Shown: positions 8,566 through 19,672, counted from the first letter of the stretch. The stretch is DNA of 64,000 nt from Hyphomicrobiales bacterium (GCA_900470195.1 UEIJ01000020.1:1-64000); one strand, 5' to 3'. The notes: generated by a model not told the origin, from the letters alone. Made by a program: numbers and translations.

Positions 8566-9657
8566 ATGAGGTGGTCTGATTTGGGGGCCTATAGTGTGGT
8601 CTTTTGCCTTAGCCTGGGATATTTCGCGGCGACGAGCGACAGTTCGCGATCGTCTGCACCGCCACGTACCAGCAACAGTGTCGCGAAGAGCGCCGCGACT
8701 GCGCCGCAAAAAACGATGACGGCTGCTAACACGCATAACGCGCCCGTAAAGGCCGCAGAGATTGAAGACGTGGCCTGGAACATACCGGACCCAGATACAT
8801 TGCCCGACGACGCGTGGGGGCGCGTTGTGCGTCGGGGCCGCGATCTGATTACCGCGACTTATGCGCATATCGGCCCGGAAGTAGCCGATGAAACGAAACG
8901 TTTGGCAGGCAACAATCTCTCGTGCCAGAGCTGCCATCTGGAAGCCGGCACCAAGAAGTACGGACTGCCACTCGTTGGGGTCTACGGCGATTTTCCGCAG
9001 TATCGCTCACGGGAAGGTCAGGTCGGCACGATAGAAGACCGCGTCAATGGCTGCATGACCCGAAGCCTGAACGGCAAAGCGCTCCCTATCGACTCCGCCG
9101 AGATGAAGGCGATGGTCGCATACATCAAATATGTATCTGCTGGCACGATTGTCGGTGAAAACACGAAGGGGCGCGGCTCCGGAAAAATGCCTGAATTGAA
9201 GCGCGCGGCCGATCCGGTACATGGCGAGAAACTCTATGCCGAAATCTGCGCAGCCTGTCATGGAGCGGATGGCCAGGGCAAGCGTGTTGGCGTCGTGGGC
9301 GATGCAAAGGGTTATGAATTTCCGCCGCTTTGGGGCCCGGATAGCTTCAACGACGGAGCAGGCATGAACAGGCTGATCTCAGCCGCGAATTTCATTCACG
9401 CCAACATGCCGAACGGCGTATCGCTGGAGGAACCACAGCTGGAGCCGGAAGACGCTTGGGACATCGCCGCTTTCTTCCAGTCCAAGCCGCGTCCGGCGAA
9501 AGCGGACTTGGATAAAGACTTCCCAAACCGGTTGGAAAAGCCGGTGGATGCTGGCTATGGCCCTTATGCCGACGACCTGCCCGCTCAAGCGCATAAAGTT
9601 GGTCCCTTCGATGAAATCCGCGCGGAGATCAAGAAACTGAAGGCGGTCACCAACTGA
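8566..9657 (+). CDS. tsdA: Exported dihaem cytochrome c, TsdA-like (thiosulfate dehydrogenase)
   Basis: Predicted periplasmic dihaem cytochrome that oxidises two thiosulfates to tetrathionate (or the reverse). Of 363 residues, the first about 25 form a hydrophobic export signal or anchor, followed by a Ser/Thr/Ala-rich linker. Haem 1 is bound by CQSCH (120-124) and haem 2 by CAACH (228-232). The block EDRVNGCMTRSLNGKALP, with Cys163, matches the TsdA family, where a cysteine is the unusual distal ligand of haem 1; this sets it apart from ordinary class I cytochromes. GGAGGGGATA precedes the ATG. It stands alone between oxyR and the guaB terminator, with no tsdB or sox genes near. The exact substrate is inferred. 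Confidence 0.8.
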   Translation: MRWSDLGAYSVVFCLSLGYFAATSDSSRSSAPPRTSNSVAKSAATAPQKTMTAANTHNAPVKAAEIEDVAWNIPDPDTLPDDAWGRVVRRGRDLITATYAHIGPEVADETKRLAGNNLSCQSCHLEAGTKKYGLPLVGVYGDFPQYRSREGQVGTIEDRVNGCMTRSLNGKALPIDSAEMKAMVAYIKYVSAGTIVGENTKGRGSGKMPELKRAADPVHGEKLYAEICAACHGADGQGKRVGVVGDAKGYEFPPLWGPDSFNDGAGMNRLISAANFIHANMPNGVSLEEPQLEPEDAWDIAAFFQSKPRPAKADLDKDFPNRLEKPVDAGYGPYADDLPAQAHKVGPFDEIRAEIKKLKAVTN

Positions 9658-9664
9658 AAATAGA

Positions 9665-9691
9665 AAAGGCGGCGCCAATCGCGCCGCCTTT
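9665..9691. terminator. Bidirectional terminator between tsdA and guaB
   Basis: A perfect 11-bp stem AAAGGCGGCGC/GCGCCGCCTTT with loop CAATC lies between the convergent stops of tsdA and guaB, with A and T runs built into the stem ends. Confidence 0.88.
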
Positions 9692-9716
9692 CTACTTCTA
9701 CCGATGCGATATGGTA

Positions 9717-11324
<1,608 letters not shown>

Positions 11325-11346
11325 TTATGACCAAATGGAAAGCCTT

Positions 11347-11376
11347 TTGCATACAAGTTTCAGTTACCGATAAGAT
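11347..11376 (+). promoter_or_regulatory. Possible promoter of the CLC channel gene
   Basis: TTGCAT (11347-11352) and TAAGAT (11371-11376) are spaced 18 bp in an A/T-rich stretch. If real, transcription starts near 11383, which argues against translation starting at the upstream ATG at 11327 and for GTG 11432 or ATG 11480. Confidence 0.3.
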
Positions 11377-11431
11377 ATCGCGTGATAAATCTAATCATCA
11401 AAATCGGGCAGCAGCAGATTTGCAGGGCAAA

Positions 11432-12781
11432 GTGAGAAAATCCTATAGACGCGTTCCGCTTATCCGCCGGTCGAAAGCCATGTGGATGTCACCTCATGTC
11501 TGGAAGCCGCGACTTGTTTTTTGGTGCGGCGCGCTCGCCATCGGTCTTATCAGCGTCGGCTTTGCCGAAGCTGCTGATATTGCGCAGGATTGGTTCAAGA
11601 CGCTCACAAGCGGGAACAGTTGGCGCGCTTGGCTTCCTCTGCTTGTCACACCGCTAGGGTTTATGGCCTGTTCCTGGGTCGCCCTCTCCTGGTTTCCGAA
11701 CTCAGGCGGAAGCGGCATCCCGCAAGCAATTGCCGCCCGCCACCTGCACGATCATGATGATCGATCCCTGTTGCTTTCGATCAGAACCGCAATCGGTAAA
11801 ATCATTCTCACCCTTGCCGGACTTTTCAGCGGCGCTTCCATCGGGCGTGAGGGACCGACCGTGCAGATCGGCGCATCAATCATGATGCAGTCAGCGCGTT
11901 TCGGCGGCATGGAGCAGGCACGTGGCCTCATTCTCGCCGGCTCGGCGGCCGGCATTGCGGCAGCTTTCAATACGCCGCTTGCTGGCGTCGTCTTTGCAAT
12001 CGAGGAAATGGGACGTGCCTATGCCGCCCGGACCAACGGGCTTGTGCTGTCGGCCGTCATTCTAGCCGGTCTCGCTTCGCTCGGCCTTGTCGGAAACTAT
12101 AATTACTTTGGGCTGACCACCGTTACGGCTTCGACCGGCAAGGATTGGGTTCTGGTGATTGCGTGCGGTGTAGTCGGTGGTGCATTCGGGGCTGCCTTCA
12201 GCGCGCTCGCGCTTGAACTGGGACGCCGTGTGCGACGCCGCATTCAAAAAGCCCCTCTTCGCAATGCCGTGCTTTTCGCAGGCATTTGCGGTCTCCTGGT
12301 CGCAGTCATCGGCATCGTGTCCGGCGGATCGACCTTCGGTGCAGGCTACGATCAGGCGCGGAGCGCTGTTGAAGGGCTGGCTCTCCCACCTTTTTATTTT
12401 ATTGCGAAGTTTCTTGCCGGGCTCCTCTCCATGCTTTCGGGGATACCCGGAGGGATATTTGCGCCGTCTTTATCGGTCGGCGCCGGGTTGGGTAGCACAA
12501 TCGGCCTCATTCTTGGAACCAGCGCCAGCCTTGCGGCTGTGCTCGGCATGGCGGGATATTTTGCCGGTGTCGTGCAAGCGCCCATGACAGCATTCGTCAT
12601 CATTTTGGAAATGACCGGCAATCATAACAATGTCATTCCACTCATGTGCGCATCAATGCTGGGCTATGGTACCGCGCGGCTGATTTCTCGCGAGCCGCTC
12701 TACCATGCTTTGTCACGTGACTATGTGGCCGAGGTTCTGCGCCAGCGCCGTGCGCGCGAAAAGAATACACTCTCTCAATAG
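11432..12781 (+). CDS. CLC-family chloride channel or Cl-/H+ antiporter
   Basis: Polytopic inner-membrane protein moving chloride, possibly in exchange for protons. The selectivity-filter motifs are clear: GSGIP, GREGP (the gating glutamate, Glu148 in E. coli ClcA) and GIPGGIFAPS. The family's sequence around Glu203 reads AIEEMG. No C-terminal CBS domains are present. The start is uncertain: the same frame is open to ATG 11327, but GTG 11432 (preceded by CAGGG) or ATG 11480 fit the promoter-like sequence better; from 11432 the protein has 449 residues. It is followed after 25 bp by an exported peptidase gene, so the two are probably co-transcribed. Confidence 0.88.
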   Translation: MRKSYRRVPLIRRSKAMWMSPHVWKPRLVFWCGALAIGLISVGFAEAADIAQDWFKTLTSGNSWRAWLPLLVTPLGFMACSWVALSWFPNSGGSGIPQAIAARHLHDHDDRSLLLSIRTAIGKIILTLAGLFSGASIGREGPTVQIGASIMMQSARFGGMEQARGLILAGSAAGIAAAFNTPLAGVVFAIEEMGRAYAARTNGLVLSAVILAGLASLGLVGNYNYFGLTTVTASTGKDWVLVIACGVVGGAFGAAFSALALELGRRVRRRIQKAPLRNAVLFAGICGLLVAVIGIVSGGSTFGAGYDQARSAVEGLALPPFYFIAKFLAGLLSMLSGIPGGIFAPSLSVGAGLGSTIGLILGTSASLAAVLGMAGYFAGVVQAPMTAFVIILEMTGNHNNVIPLMCASMLGYGTARLISREPLYHALSRDYVAEVLRQRRAREKNTLSQ

Positions 12782-12806
12782 AGTAAAATGGAGGAGAAAA
12801 CTGTTC

Positions 12807-13898
12807 ATGGATCGCAGAACATTTGCCAAGTCGCTTGCGGGACTTGGGGCAATGCCCTTTGTCGTTAATGCCGCGTCGGCAGCTACGGAGGGAGGAGCAA
12901 ACATGCTGGAACTTATGGGTGGAAGTATTACGGACGTGCCCGGAATCAAGCTGGGACATCACACACTGACAAAACGTCCGACCGGCTGCACCGTGCTTCT
13001 TTGCGAAGAAGGGGCTTCTGCGGGCGTCGACGTGCGCGGTTCCGCGCCCGGCACACGCGAAACCGACCTGCTCGATCCGATCAATTATGTGCAGCAGGTT
13101 CAGGCTATCCTTCTGTCCGGCGGCAGCGCCTACGGTCTGGCGGCGGCAACCGGCGTCATGCGCTATCTCGAAGAGAACAATCTCGGCTTCAAGATTGGCA
13201 AAGGCGTCGTTCCAATTGTACCGGCCGCAATCCTCATGGATCTGGGCGTCGGCGATTTTTCTGTGCGTCCCGATGAGGAAGCCGGCTATCTCGCCTGCAA
13301 GGCAGCCAGGACTGAACCGTCCGGTGAAGGCAATATCGGCGCTGGCGCGGGTGCGACGGTCGGCAAGATGTTCGGCATGGACTACGCCATGAAAGGCGGG
13401 CTCGGAACAGCCAGTTTCAAGGTGCCCGGCACCGAAATTGTGGTTGGCGCGATTGTTGCCGTCAACGCTGTCGGTGATGTCTATGCCCCGAACTCACGCC
13501 GGATACTGGCGGGCGCGCGAACCGAGGACGGCAAGGGCTTCCGTGATACCATATCCGCCGTCATGCAAGGCCATGGCGTCGTTAAGTCGGGCGGAGCCAA
13601 TACGACAATCGGCGCGATAGCGACCAATGTTCCGTTCGAGAAGGCGCAACTCAAAAAGATCGCGGGCATGGCGCATGACGGCTTTGCACGCACAATCAAC
13701 CCGGTTCATACGATGTGGGATGGTGACACCATCTTCGCGCTTTCCACAGGCAAGGCAAAGAACGTGGAAGCCGATGTGACAGCGATTGGGGCGATTGCCG
13801 CCACCGTCATGGCTGAAGCCGTGGCGCGTGCAATCGTCAATGCAGACAGCCTTAAGGATTTGAATCTGCCAGCATTTAAGGATTATTCCGCGCAATAG
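12807..13898 (+). CDS. Exported S58/P1-family peptidase (DmpA-like aminopeptidase)
   Basis: An N-terminal nucleophile hydrolase of the DmpA/L-aminopeptidase D-esterase family; members self-cleave and remove N-terminal or beta-amino residues. The 363-residue protein begins MDRRTFAKSLAGLGAMPFVV, a twin-arginine-type signal (RRxF) ending near NAASAA, so export of a folded enzyme to the periplasm is likely. Family blocks: DVPGIKLGHHT, the LLSGGSAYGLAAATGVM helix, and SGGANTTIGAIATN, in which the nucleophile (Ser in DmpA) appears as Thr. GGAGGAG precedes the ATG, which favours 12807 over longer frames overlapping the CLC gene. Substrate unknown. Confidence 0.84.
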   Translation: MDRRTFAKSLAGLGAMPFVVNAASAATEGGANMLELMGGSITDVPGIKLGHHTLTKRPTGCTVLLCEEGASAGVDVRGSAPGTRETDLLDPINYVQQVQAILLSGGSAYGLAAATGVMRYLEENNLGFKIGKGVVPIVPAAILMDLGVGDFSVRPDEEAGYLACKAARTEPSGEGNIGAGAGATVGKMFGMDYAMKGGLGTASFKVPGTEIVVGAIVAVNAVGDVYAPNSRRILAGARTEDGKGFRDTISAVMQGHGVVKSGGANTTIGAIATNVPFEKAQLKKIAGMAHDGFARTINPVHTMWDGDTIFALSTGKAKNVEADVTAIGAIAATVMAEAVARAIVNADSLKDLNLPAFKDYSAQ

Positions 13899-14014
13899 GG
13901 TCATTTTCAGCTGAGACTGCGGTGTATTCGGGCAAACTCCGGATGCACACCAGTCAATCTGGCGGACTGTAGAAGCGAGTTCTTTACAGAAGCGAATCCT
14001 TCTATAGTCCGACC

Positions 14015-15895
14015 ATGCCAATTCGACACTTAAGCGAAACCATCATCAATCAGATCGCGGCGGGTGAGGTCATCGAACGCCCCGCCAGCGTTATCAAGGA
14101 ACTCGTCGAAAATGCCATCGACGCTGGCGCGACCCGCATCGAGGTCGTGACAGGTGGTGGCGGCAAGACCCTGTTGCGCGTGACGGATAATGGCTCAGGC
14201 ATCCCCGTCGACGAACTGCCCTTGGCGGTTTCCCGCCACTGTACCTCAAAGCTTTCCGATGACGTGCACGACATTCGCGCACTCGGATTTCGGGGCGAAG
14301 CTCTGCCATCAATCGGCTCGGTCGCAAAACTGACCCTGAAATCCCGTCCGCAGGATGCTGATTCCGGCTTCGAAGTTTCAGTTTCCGGCGGACATCTCGA
14401 AGGACCCCGCCCCTCCGCACTCAATCGCGGAACGATTGCCGAGGTGCGCGATCTTTTTTACGCGACACCCGCTCGTCTTAAATTCATGAAGACGGATCGT
14501 GCGGAAGCTTCCGCCATAACCGATGTCATCAAACGCATCGCGATTGCCTTTCCGCATATCCGCTTTTCGCTTGCAGGCACCGACAGGACACCGCTGGAAC
14601 TGGCCGCAACCGGCAGCGGCGCGGAAGCCACGCTGGAGCGTATCAATCAAGTACTTGGAAAAGAGTTCGGCGAAAACGCGCTTGCCATCGATGCAGAGCG
14701 CGATGGTGTGCGGCTGGCGGGGTTCGTCGGCATTCCCTCCCATAATCGCGGCAATGCCCTTCATCAATTCGCCTACGTGAACGGTCGCCCGGTGCGCGAC
14801 AAGCAGCTTTTCGGCGCATTGCGCGGAGCCTATGCGGATGTGATGGCGCGCGATCGCCATCCGGTCGCCGTATTGTTCCTGACGCTCGACCCGGCAACAG
14901 TCGACGTTAACGTGCATCCTGCCAAGGCTGACGTGCGTTTCCGCGATCCGGGCCTAGTACGCGGACTTATCGTTGGTGCAATCAAACAGGCACTGGCGCA
15001 ATCAGGCATACGGCCTGCAACCAGCGGTGCCGAGGCCATGCTGCAAGCCTTCCGCGCAGAAGGGTTTCAGCCCTCTTCGCCATCCTTTGCTTCGCGTCCT
15101 TCTTCTACAGGTTACGCCTCCGGGGGCTGGCGTCCCGCACCTCCCGCCCCTCGGACCGAATGGTCTCCGCAGACCGCACATCCAGCCCATAGGCCACTCG
15201 ATTTCGCAACCTCGCCATCTTTTCAGGAGAGCGAGCAGGCGACGCTTGCAGCCGTCAATGTGCTCGCGGCGGATGCCCGTGCAACAGTTCACGAAGCGCC
15301 AGCGGAACTACAGCAGAAACCGCTTGGTGCCGCCCGCGCACAAATCCACGCCAACTATATTGTGTCCCAGACGGAAGACAGTCTCGTCATCGTGGACCAG
15401 CATGCCGCCCACGAACGCCTCGTTTACGAAGCGCTGAAAAATGCACTGCATTCCCGCCCGATACCGGGACAAATGCTGCTTATTCCTGAAATTGTGGATC
15501 TGCCGGAAGAAGATGCCGAACGGCTGGCCACGCACGCAGAAACGCTCGCACGCTTCGGCCTTGGCATTGAACAGTTCGGCCCGGGTGCTATCGCCGTGCG
15601 TGAGACGCCCGCCATGCTCGGCGAAATGAACGTGCAGCAATTGATCCGCGACCTGTCGGACGAGATTGCAGAACACGATACTTCCGATGGGCTGAAAGCA
15701 ATGTTGAACCATGTGGCTGCAACAATGGCCTGTCATGGTTCCGTGCGTTCTGGACGACGGCTGAAGCCAGAAGAAATGAATGCACTCCTGCGTGAGATGG
15801 AAGCCACTCCCGGTTCAGGAACCTGCAATCACGGTCGCCCGACCTATATCGAACTGAAGCTGACAGATATCGAACGGCTTTTTGGCCGGCGTTGA
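14015..15895 (+). CDS. mutL: DNA mismatch repair protein MutL
   Basis: ATPase that couples mismatch recognition by MutS to strand nicking. The 626-residue protein has the GHKL ATPase N-terminus ([34 protein letters not shown]), a low-complexity Pro/Ser/Arg linker (about 350-440) and a C-terminal dimerisation domain. The endonuclease motif DQHA-x2-E-x4-E is intact at residues 461-472 ([12 protein letters not shown]), with partner blocks ACHGSVRSG and CNHGRPT. It should therefore nick DNA itself, as expected for bacteria without MutH. The start is ATG at 14015; the upstream ribosome site is weak. Confidence 0.96.
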   Translation: MPIRHLSETIINQIAAGEVIERPASVIKELVENAIDAGATRIEVVTGGGGKTLLRVTDNGSGIPVDELPLAVSRHCTSKLSDDVHDIRALGFRGEALPSIGSVAKLTLKSRPQDADSGFEVSVSGGHLEGPRPSALNRGTIAEVRDLFYATPARLKFMKTDRAEASAITDVIKRIAIAFPHIRFSLAGTDRTPLELAATGSGAEATLERINQVLGKEFGENALAIDAERDGVRLAGFVGIPSHNRGNALHQFAYVNGRPVRDKQLFGALRGAYADVMARDRHPVAVLFLTLDPATVDVNVHPAKADVRFRDPGLVRGLIVGAIKQALAQSGIRPATSGAEAMLQAFRAEGFQPSSPSFASRPSSTGYASGGWRPAPPAPRTEWSPQTAHPAHRPLDFATSPSFQESEQATLAAVNVLAADARATVHEAPAELQQKPLGAARAQIHANYIVSQTEDSLVIVDQHAAHERLVYEALKNALHSRPIPGQMLLIPEIVDLPEEDAERLATHAETLARFGLGIEQFGPGAIAVRETPAMLGEMNVQQLIRDLSDEIAEHDTSDGLKAMLNHVAATMACHGSVRSGRRLKPEEMNALLREMEATPGSGTCNHGRPTYIELKLTDIERLFGRR

Positions 15896-15976
15896 TAAAA
15901 TACGACCAAGCAAGATGCGGTACACTGGACGCGATGCACGACGCTTGCTAGAGTCAGCCGCAAAGGTTTTAGATAC

Positions 15977-16213
15977 ATGAATAGATTTGAATCGCCCCGC
16001 TCTTCCGAAGCTGTTCTGCGCTATCTCGACGGTGATTACGAGATTGTGCGGCATGGGGCCTACGTGCCCTGCGCTGTAACGGGAGCGCATATCCCGCTTG
16101 ATGAACTCAAGTACTGGAGCGTATCGCGGCAGGAACCCTATGCGTCGGGGCTGATTTCTTTTGAACGTGAGCTGGAAGTCAATCCCGAGCTTCGTGCTCG
16201 GAAGAAAGCGTAA
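15977..16213 (+). CDS. DUF2093 small protein
   Basis: A 78-residue protein of the DUF2093 family, found in rhizobia and relatives; function unknown. It has no signal peptide or membrane segment. The conserved core reads YLDGDYEIVRHGAYVPCAVTG then IPLDELKYWSVSRQEPYAS, a likely small beta-rich domain with a single Cys. Its 3' end overlaps that of lpxK by 35 bp on the opposite strand, so transcripts of the two genes are antisense at their tails. It lies 81 bp after mutL and may be read from the same promoter. Confidence 0.83.
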   Translation: MNRFESPRSSEAVLRYLDGDYEIVRHGAYVPCAVTGAHIPLDELKYWSVSRQEPYASGLISFERELEVNPELRARKKA

Positions 16214-17240
16214 GTGAACCCCTTACACGACTTTTGAAACGCTCTGTGACCATATCCAAAATATGGCCAAGCGTATCTTTGCGTTCAAATTTGAGATCGA
16301 CGTCGAGGACGGCGAGTTTCGCTAGAAACCCGGCGGGAACTCCCACCATCGTTGCCAGCCGCACTTGATCCTTTGCCGTGGTGATCAGTCCCAATCCTTG
16401 GCGGCGGGCCGTATCTGACAGGCTTCGAATATCTTCGGCTCCAAAACTGTGATGATCCGGGAATGAGCGCGTTTCCACAATCTCGCCACCTGCTTCAGCA
16501 ACACTCGCATAGAATTTTTCAGGGTTGCCAATGCCAGCAAATGCAAGCCACCGATTCCCAGCGACCAGTGCCTTGGACGAAGGTTCAAGCCGGGCTTCAT
16601 ATATTGGCCGACCCGCTCTCGACGCCTGCCGGATAACGAAATCGGCGCCATCGCCCTTACCGATACGCAGCAAAGCGTCGGTCTTACGCATCTGATCGGT
16701 CAGCGGAGCGCGCAACGGGCCTGCCGGTATGACCTTTCCATTGCCAATACCGCGTGCCGCATCCACCACCAGCAGCGAAAAATCGGCAAAAAGCCGTGCG
16801 CTCTGAAAACCGTCATCCATGATGATGAAATCACAGCCGAGCGTCTGCAGATGTCGCGCTCCCTTTAGCCGATCAGGACAGAGAGCTACCGAGGCATGAC
16901 GCGCCAGCAGAAGCGGTTCGTCTCCAACGTAACGTGCACTGTCATGCGCGGCATCGACAACGTGCAATCCCTTGTAAGCGCCACCATATCCGCGTGAGAC
17001 GATACCGGGACGCAAACCTCGCGCTTTGGCGCCATTGGCAAAGGCGATGGCGGTCGGGGTTTTTCCAGCTCCCCCTACCGTGAAATTGCCAACGCAAAGT
17101 ACGGGCAGGGAAATTCGCGGCGGTTCCGCCTTCAAAAGCTGTCGCCCTGCCACCGCGCCGTAAAGCCAGGCAGCAGGCGCCAAGGACACAGCGCGCCAAT
17201 CAGGCTTTTCCCACCAGAAAGGCGGCGCCTCACTCGCCAT
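16179..17240 (-). CDS. lpxK: Tetraacyldisaccharide 4'-kinase
   Basis: Phosphorylates the 4' position of the lipid A disaccharide at the inner membrane, giving lipid IVA, the substrate for WaaA. The 353-residue protein has the Walker A motif VGGAGKTPTAIAFANG and the conserved DDGFQS block (IIMDDGFQSARLF) typical of LpxK. The N-terminal segment APAAWLYGAVAG is the membrane-association helix. It starts 2 bp after the waaA stop, so it is the last gene of the lipid A cluster. Its 3' end overlaps the DUF2093 gene. Confidence 0.95.
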   Translation of the reverse strand: MASEAPPFWWEKPDWRAVSLAPAAWLYGAVAGRQLLKAEPPRISLPVLCVGNFTVGGAGKTPTAIAFANGAKARGLRPGIVSRGYGGAYKGLHVVDAAHDSARYVGDEPLLLARHASVALCPDRLKGARHLQTLGCDFIIMDDGFQSARLFADFSLLVVDAARGIGNGKVIPAGPLRAPLTDQMRKTDALLRIGKGDGADFVIRQASRAGRPIYEARLEPSSKALVAGNRWLAFAGIGNPEKFYASVAEAGGEIVETRSFPDHHSFGAEDIRSLSDTARRQGLGLITTAKDQVRLATMVGVPAGFLAKLAVLDVDLKFERKDTLGHILDMVTERFKSRVRGSLTLSSEHEARD

Positions 17241-17242
17241 GG

Positions 17243-18583
17243 TCAGTGTCCGCCCGGCTGATACGCTGCCTCATTGCGATTGCCGGGCAACTGCGCCTGC
17301 AGGATCAATGGCTGGATAAATGGCTCAAGCGCTACAAGCGTACGGTCCAGCGCACCGCGCATATCCCTTACCGTAGTCACACCGGCATTGATCATCGCAC
17401 GAAGATGCTGAGGATTGTTGAATAGGAAATTAATCGCCCCAGCCAGCATGTTGCGATCCTTCACAATCCGCGCACCACCATTCTTGATGAGGCGCTGAAA
17501 AGACTCGCGAAAATTCTGGACATTTCGCCCCGTCAGTACGGCGGTCCCCATCATTGCTGGTTCCAGTGGATTATGTCCGCCTTCCTTGGTCAGCGAGTTG
17601 CCAATGAATGCTATCTCGGTGAGCTGGAGATAAAGCCCCATCTCCCCGATCGTGTCCCCCAGAAGAATATCCGTATCGGCTTCAATCGGCTCGCCCGCGC
17701 TTCGGCGTGCAACCTTGAGGCCCTTTTCAACGAGCATGGCCTCAATAGCTGGAGCACGATCCGGATGGCGCGGAACGATAATCGTGATGAGATGCGGATA
17801 GCGTAATTTCAGCATCTGATGAACTTCAGCGGTAATCGCCTCTTCGCCGTCATGAGTGGAAATTGCGGCCCATGTCCGGCGTCCGCCGATCTGACGCTGC
17901 AAAGCCGCCAAAGCCTGCAGATCAGCTGGCGGAGGGTTCGTATCCACTTTCAGATTTCCTGAAACGCTAACAGGGCGCGCTCCCAGCGCCCGGAAGCGAT
18001 CAGCATCAAGTTCCGATTGTGCGACCACATAGGCAAAATTTTCAAAGAGCGCTTCGGCCAAAGCCGGTCTTTTCTGCCAGGCAGCAAAAGAGCGATCAGA
18101 CATGCGCCCATTGACCAGAACCTGCGGCGTATGGCGGCTGCCGAGCGAAAGCACTGTTGCGGGCCAGACTTCGGACTCGCAACCAATCGCAAGATCAGGT
18201 TTCCAGTGATTGAGAAAGTTGTTGACCGCCGGTTGCAGGTCCAGCGGTGCATATTGGTGAATAACTTTGTTACCCAATTGATCCGCAACAACTTTCGCCG
18301 ACGTCACGGTGCCCGTCGTCAACACGATATGAATACCCGTCGCAGCGATGCGCTCAATTAACGGCGTGATAGCAACGGTCTCGCCGACACTTGCTGCATG
18401 AGCCCAAATGACAGGCCCCTGCGGGCGTGCGATAACGGACTTGCCGTAGCGCTCGCCACGACGCGCGCGTTCTTCCTTGCCACGAGAAGCGCGGTAGGCG
18501 ATGTAAGGCCCCATGAAGGGATAGGCCGCGGAGCCGAGTACGCGGTAGGCAGACAACATATTGCGCGCCCAGCGTTCGCTCAT
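17243..18583 (-). CDS. waaA: 3-deoxy-D-manno-octulosonic acid (Kdo) transferase
   Basis: Adds Kdo from CMP-Kdo to lipid IVA on the inner face of the inner membrane, starting the LPS core. The 446-residue GT-B enzyme has an N-terminal membrane helix, the donor-proximal block WAHAASVGETVAITPLIERI with the catalytic-type Glu, the LAIGCESEVWP block and the nucleotide-binding region IGNSLTKEGGHNPLEPAM. Its ATG overlaps the DUF374 stop (ATGA) and lpxK follows directly. Whether it adds one or two Kdo residues cannot be told from sequence. Confidence 0.95.
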   Translation of the reverse strand: MSERWARNMLSAYRVLGSAAYPFMGPYIAYRASRGKEERARRGERYGKSVIARPQGPVIWAHAASVGETVAITPLIERIAATGIHIVLTTGTVTSAKVVADQLGNKVIHQYAPLDLQPAVNNFLNHWKPDLAIGCESEVWPATVLSLGSRHTPQVLVNGRMSDRSFAAWQKRPALAEALFENFAYVVAQSELDADRFRALGARPVSVSGNLKVDTNPPPADLQALAALQRQIGGRRTWAAISTHDGEEAITAEVHQMLKLRYPHLITIIVPRHPDRAPAIEAMLVEKGLKVARRSAGEPIEADTDILLGDTIGEMGLYLQLTEIAFIGNSLTKEGGHNPLEPAMMGTAVLTGRNVQNFRESFQRLIKNGGARIVKDRNMLAGAINFLFNNPQHLRAMINAGVTTVRDMRGALDRTLVALEPFIQPLILQAQLPGNRNEAAYQPGGH

Positions 18584-19353
18584 TTCGCTTTCTCCAACGC
18601 TGCATAGGCCCTGGCGGTCGCGTCGTTGAGTTGGCGCGTCAGCTCCATGCGTTTTTCTTCCAATTGCGTGTCATCAGCGTTCGCTTCGACCCATACATTG
18701 TCGCCGCGCACGATAACCGAACGCCCGAAGGGCAGAGGAATCGCCGTCTTGTCCCACGACTTTTCCAAAACATGGTTCCGGGAGAAAGCATAAGCAACCG
18801 GTATTATCGGACGACCGGATAATTTCGCCAATAAAATGATACCTTCGCCTGCTTCCCGTGCCTTGCCGTGGGCAATGTCCGCTATCATTGATGTCGACTG
18901 CCCTTTTTTGAGGGCATTCTTCAACGTCAGAAGTGCACGCGCACCGCCCTTTTCAGGTTTCGAGCGCGAGCCCCGCCCACCGGAACCACGCACCGTCATC
19001 AAACCGAGTTTTTCAGCAACGCGAGCATTCAATTCTGCGTCCGCACTACGTGAAAACATGGCAACGAGTTCAATTCCCTTGGGACGGATAAACGGTCCCA
19101 TAAGATGTTGCCCATGCCAGAAAGTCACGATGAAAGGATCATCATTACCGACGAGTGCCTGCGGATCGGCAGATTCCTTCAGACGCGGGTTGGTGAAATA
19201 GACAAACTTGAAGTAAGCGGTGATCAGCCACACAAGCACAGATTTAACCACGGCAGATTGCGCCAGCGGTCCGCGAATGCGCCGCCAGAAGCGCTTCGCG
19301 ATCCCTTGCTTCCTGCGCTCGGGGGGCTGACCTGAGCTGTATTTACTTTGCAT
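18580..19353 (-). CDS. DUF374 lysophospholipid acyltransferase-like protein
   Basis: A 257-residue DUF374 protein, a branch of the PlsC/LPLAT superfamily that usually sits beside waaA and is suspected to act on lipid A or envelope lipids. A hydrophobic segment VLVWLITAYFKFVYF anchors it to the inner membrane. VTFWHGQHL stands where PlsC has its HxxxxD box, with His but no Asp in the usual place, as in other DUF374 members, followed by FSRSADAEL and RGSGGRGS. ATG at 19353 is chosen; a TTG at 19374 would overlap the DUF4170 gene by four bases and remains possible. It overlaps waaA by four bases. Confidence 0.82.
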   Translation of the reverse strand: MQSKYSSGQPPERRKQGIAKRFWRRIRGPLAQSAVVKSVLVWLITAYFKFVYFTNPRLKESADPQALVGNDDPFIVTFWHGQHLMGPFIRPKGIELVAMFSRSADAELNARVAEKLGLMTVRGSGGRGSRSKPEKGGARALLTLKNALKKGQSTSMIADIAHGKAREAGEGIILLAKLSGRPIIPVAYAFSRNHVLEKSWDKTAIPLPFGRSVIVRGDNVWVEANADDTQLEEKRMELTRQLNDATARAYAALEKAK

Positions 19354-19370
19354 CCAGTATCGGCCGCTGC

Positions 19371-19622
19371 TCAATCCGCCTTCAATGTCACACCTTCGGG
19401 ATCGAGCAGCCGATGCAGATGCACGATGAAATAGCGCATGTGGGCATTATCTACCGTTTGCTGGGCCTTGGACTTCCACACAGTCTTGGCAGACTCATAG
19501 TCCGGGTAGATGCCAACGATATCGAGGTTTTCAAGGTCACGGAATTCAACGGTGCCAAGCTTTTTCAGCTCCCCACCGAACACCAGATGTAGAAGCTGCT
19601 TTTTGTCGCCTTCGACGCTCAT
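19371..19622 (-). CDS. DUF4170 small protein
   Basis: An 83-residue DUF4170 protein, known only from alphaproteobacterial genomes and of unknown function. The conserved pattern is LHLVFGGEL, then VGIYPDYESAKTVWKSKAQQTVDNAHMRYFIVHLHRLLDPE. It is soluble, charged and without a signal peptide. ATG at 19622 has CAGGGAT upstream; the longer frame to 19658 has none. It lies inside the lipid A cluster between cysQ and the DUF374 gene; a supporting role in envelope synthesis is guilt by association only. Confidence 0.8.
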   Translation of the reverse strand: MSVEGDKKQLLHLVFGGELKKLGTVEFRDLENLDIVGIYPDYESAKTVWKSKAQQTVDNAHMRYFIVHLHRLLDPEGVTLKAD

Positions 19623-19672
19623 GACAATTATCCCTGAACAAATTTTGGTCCGCGGCATGATTAACCCAAGGG

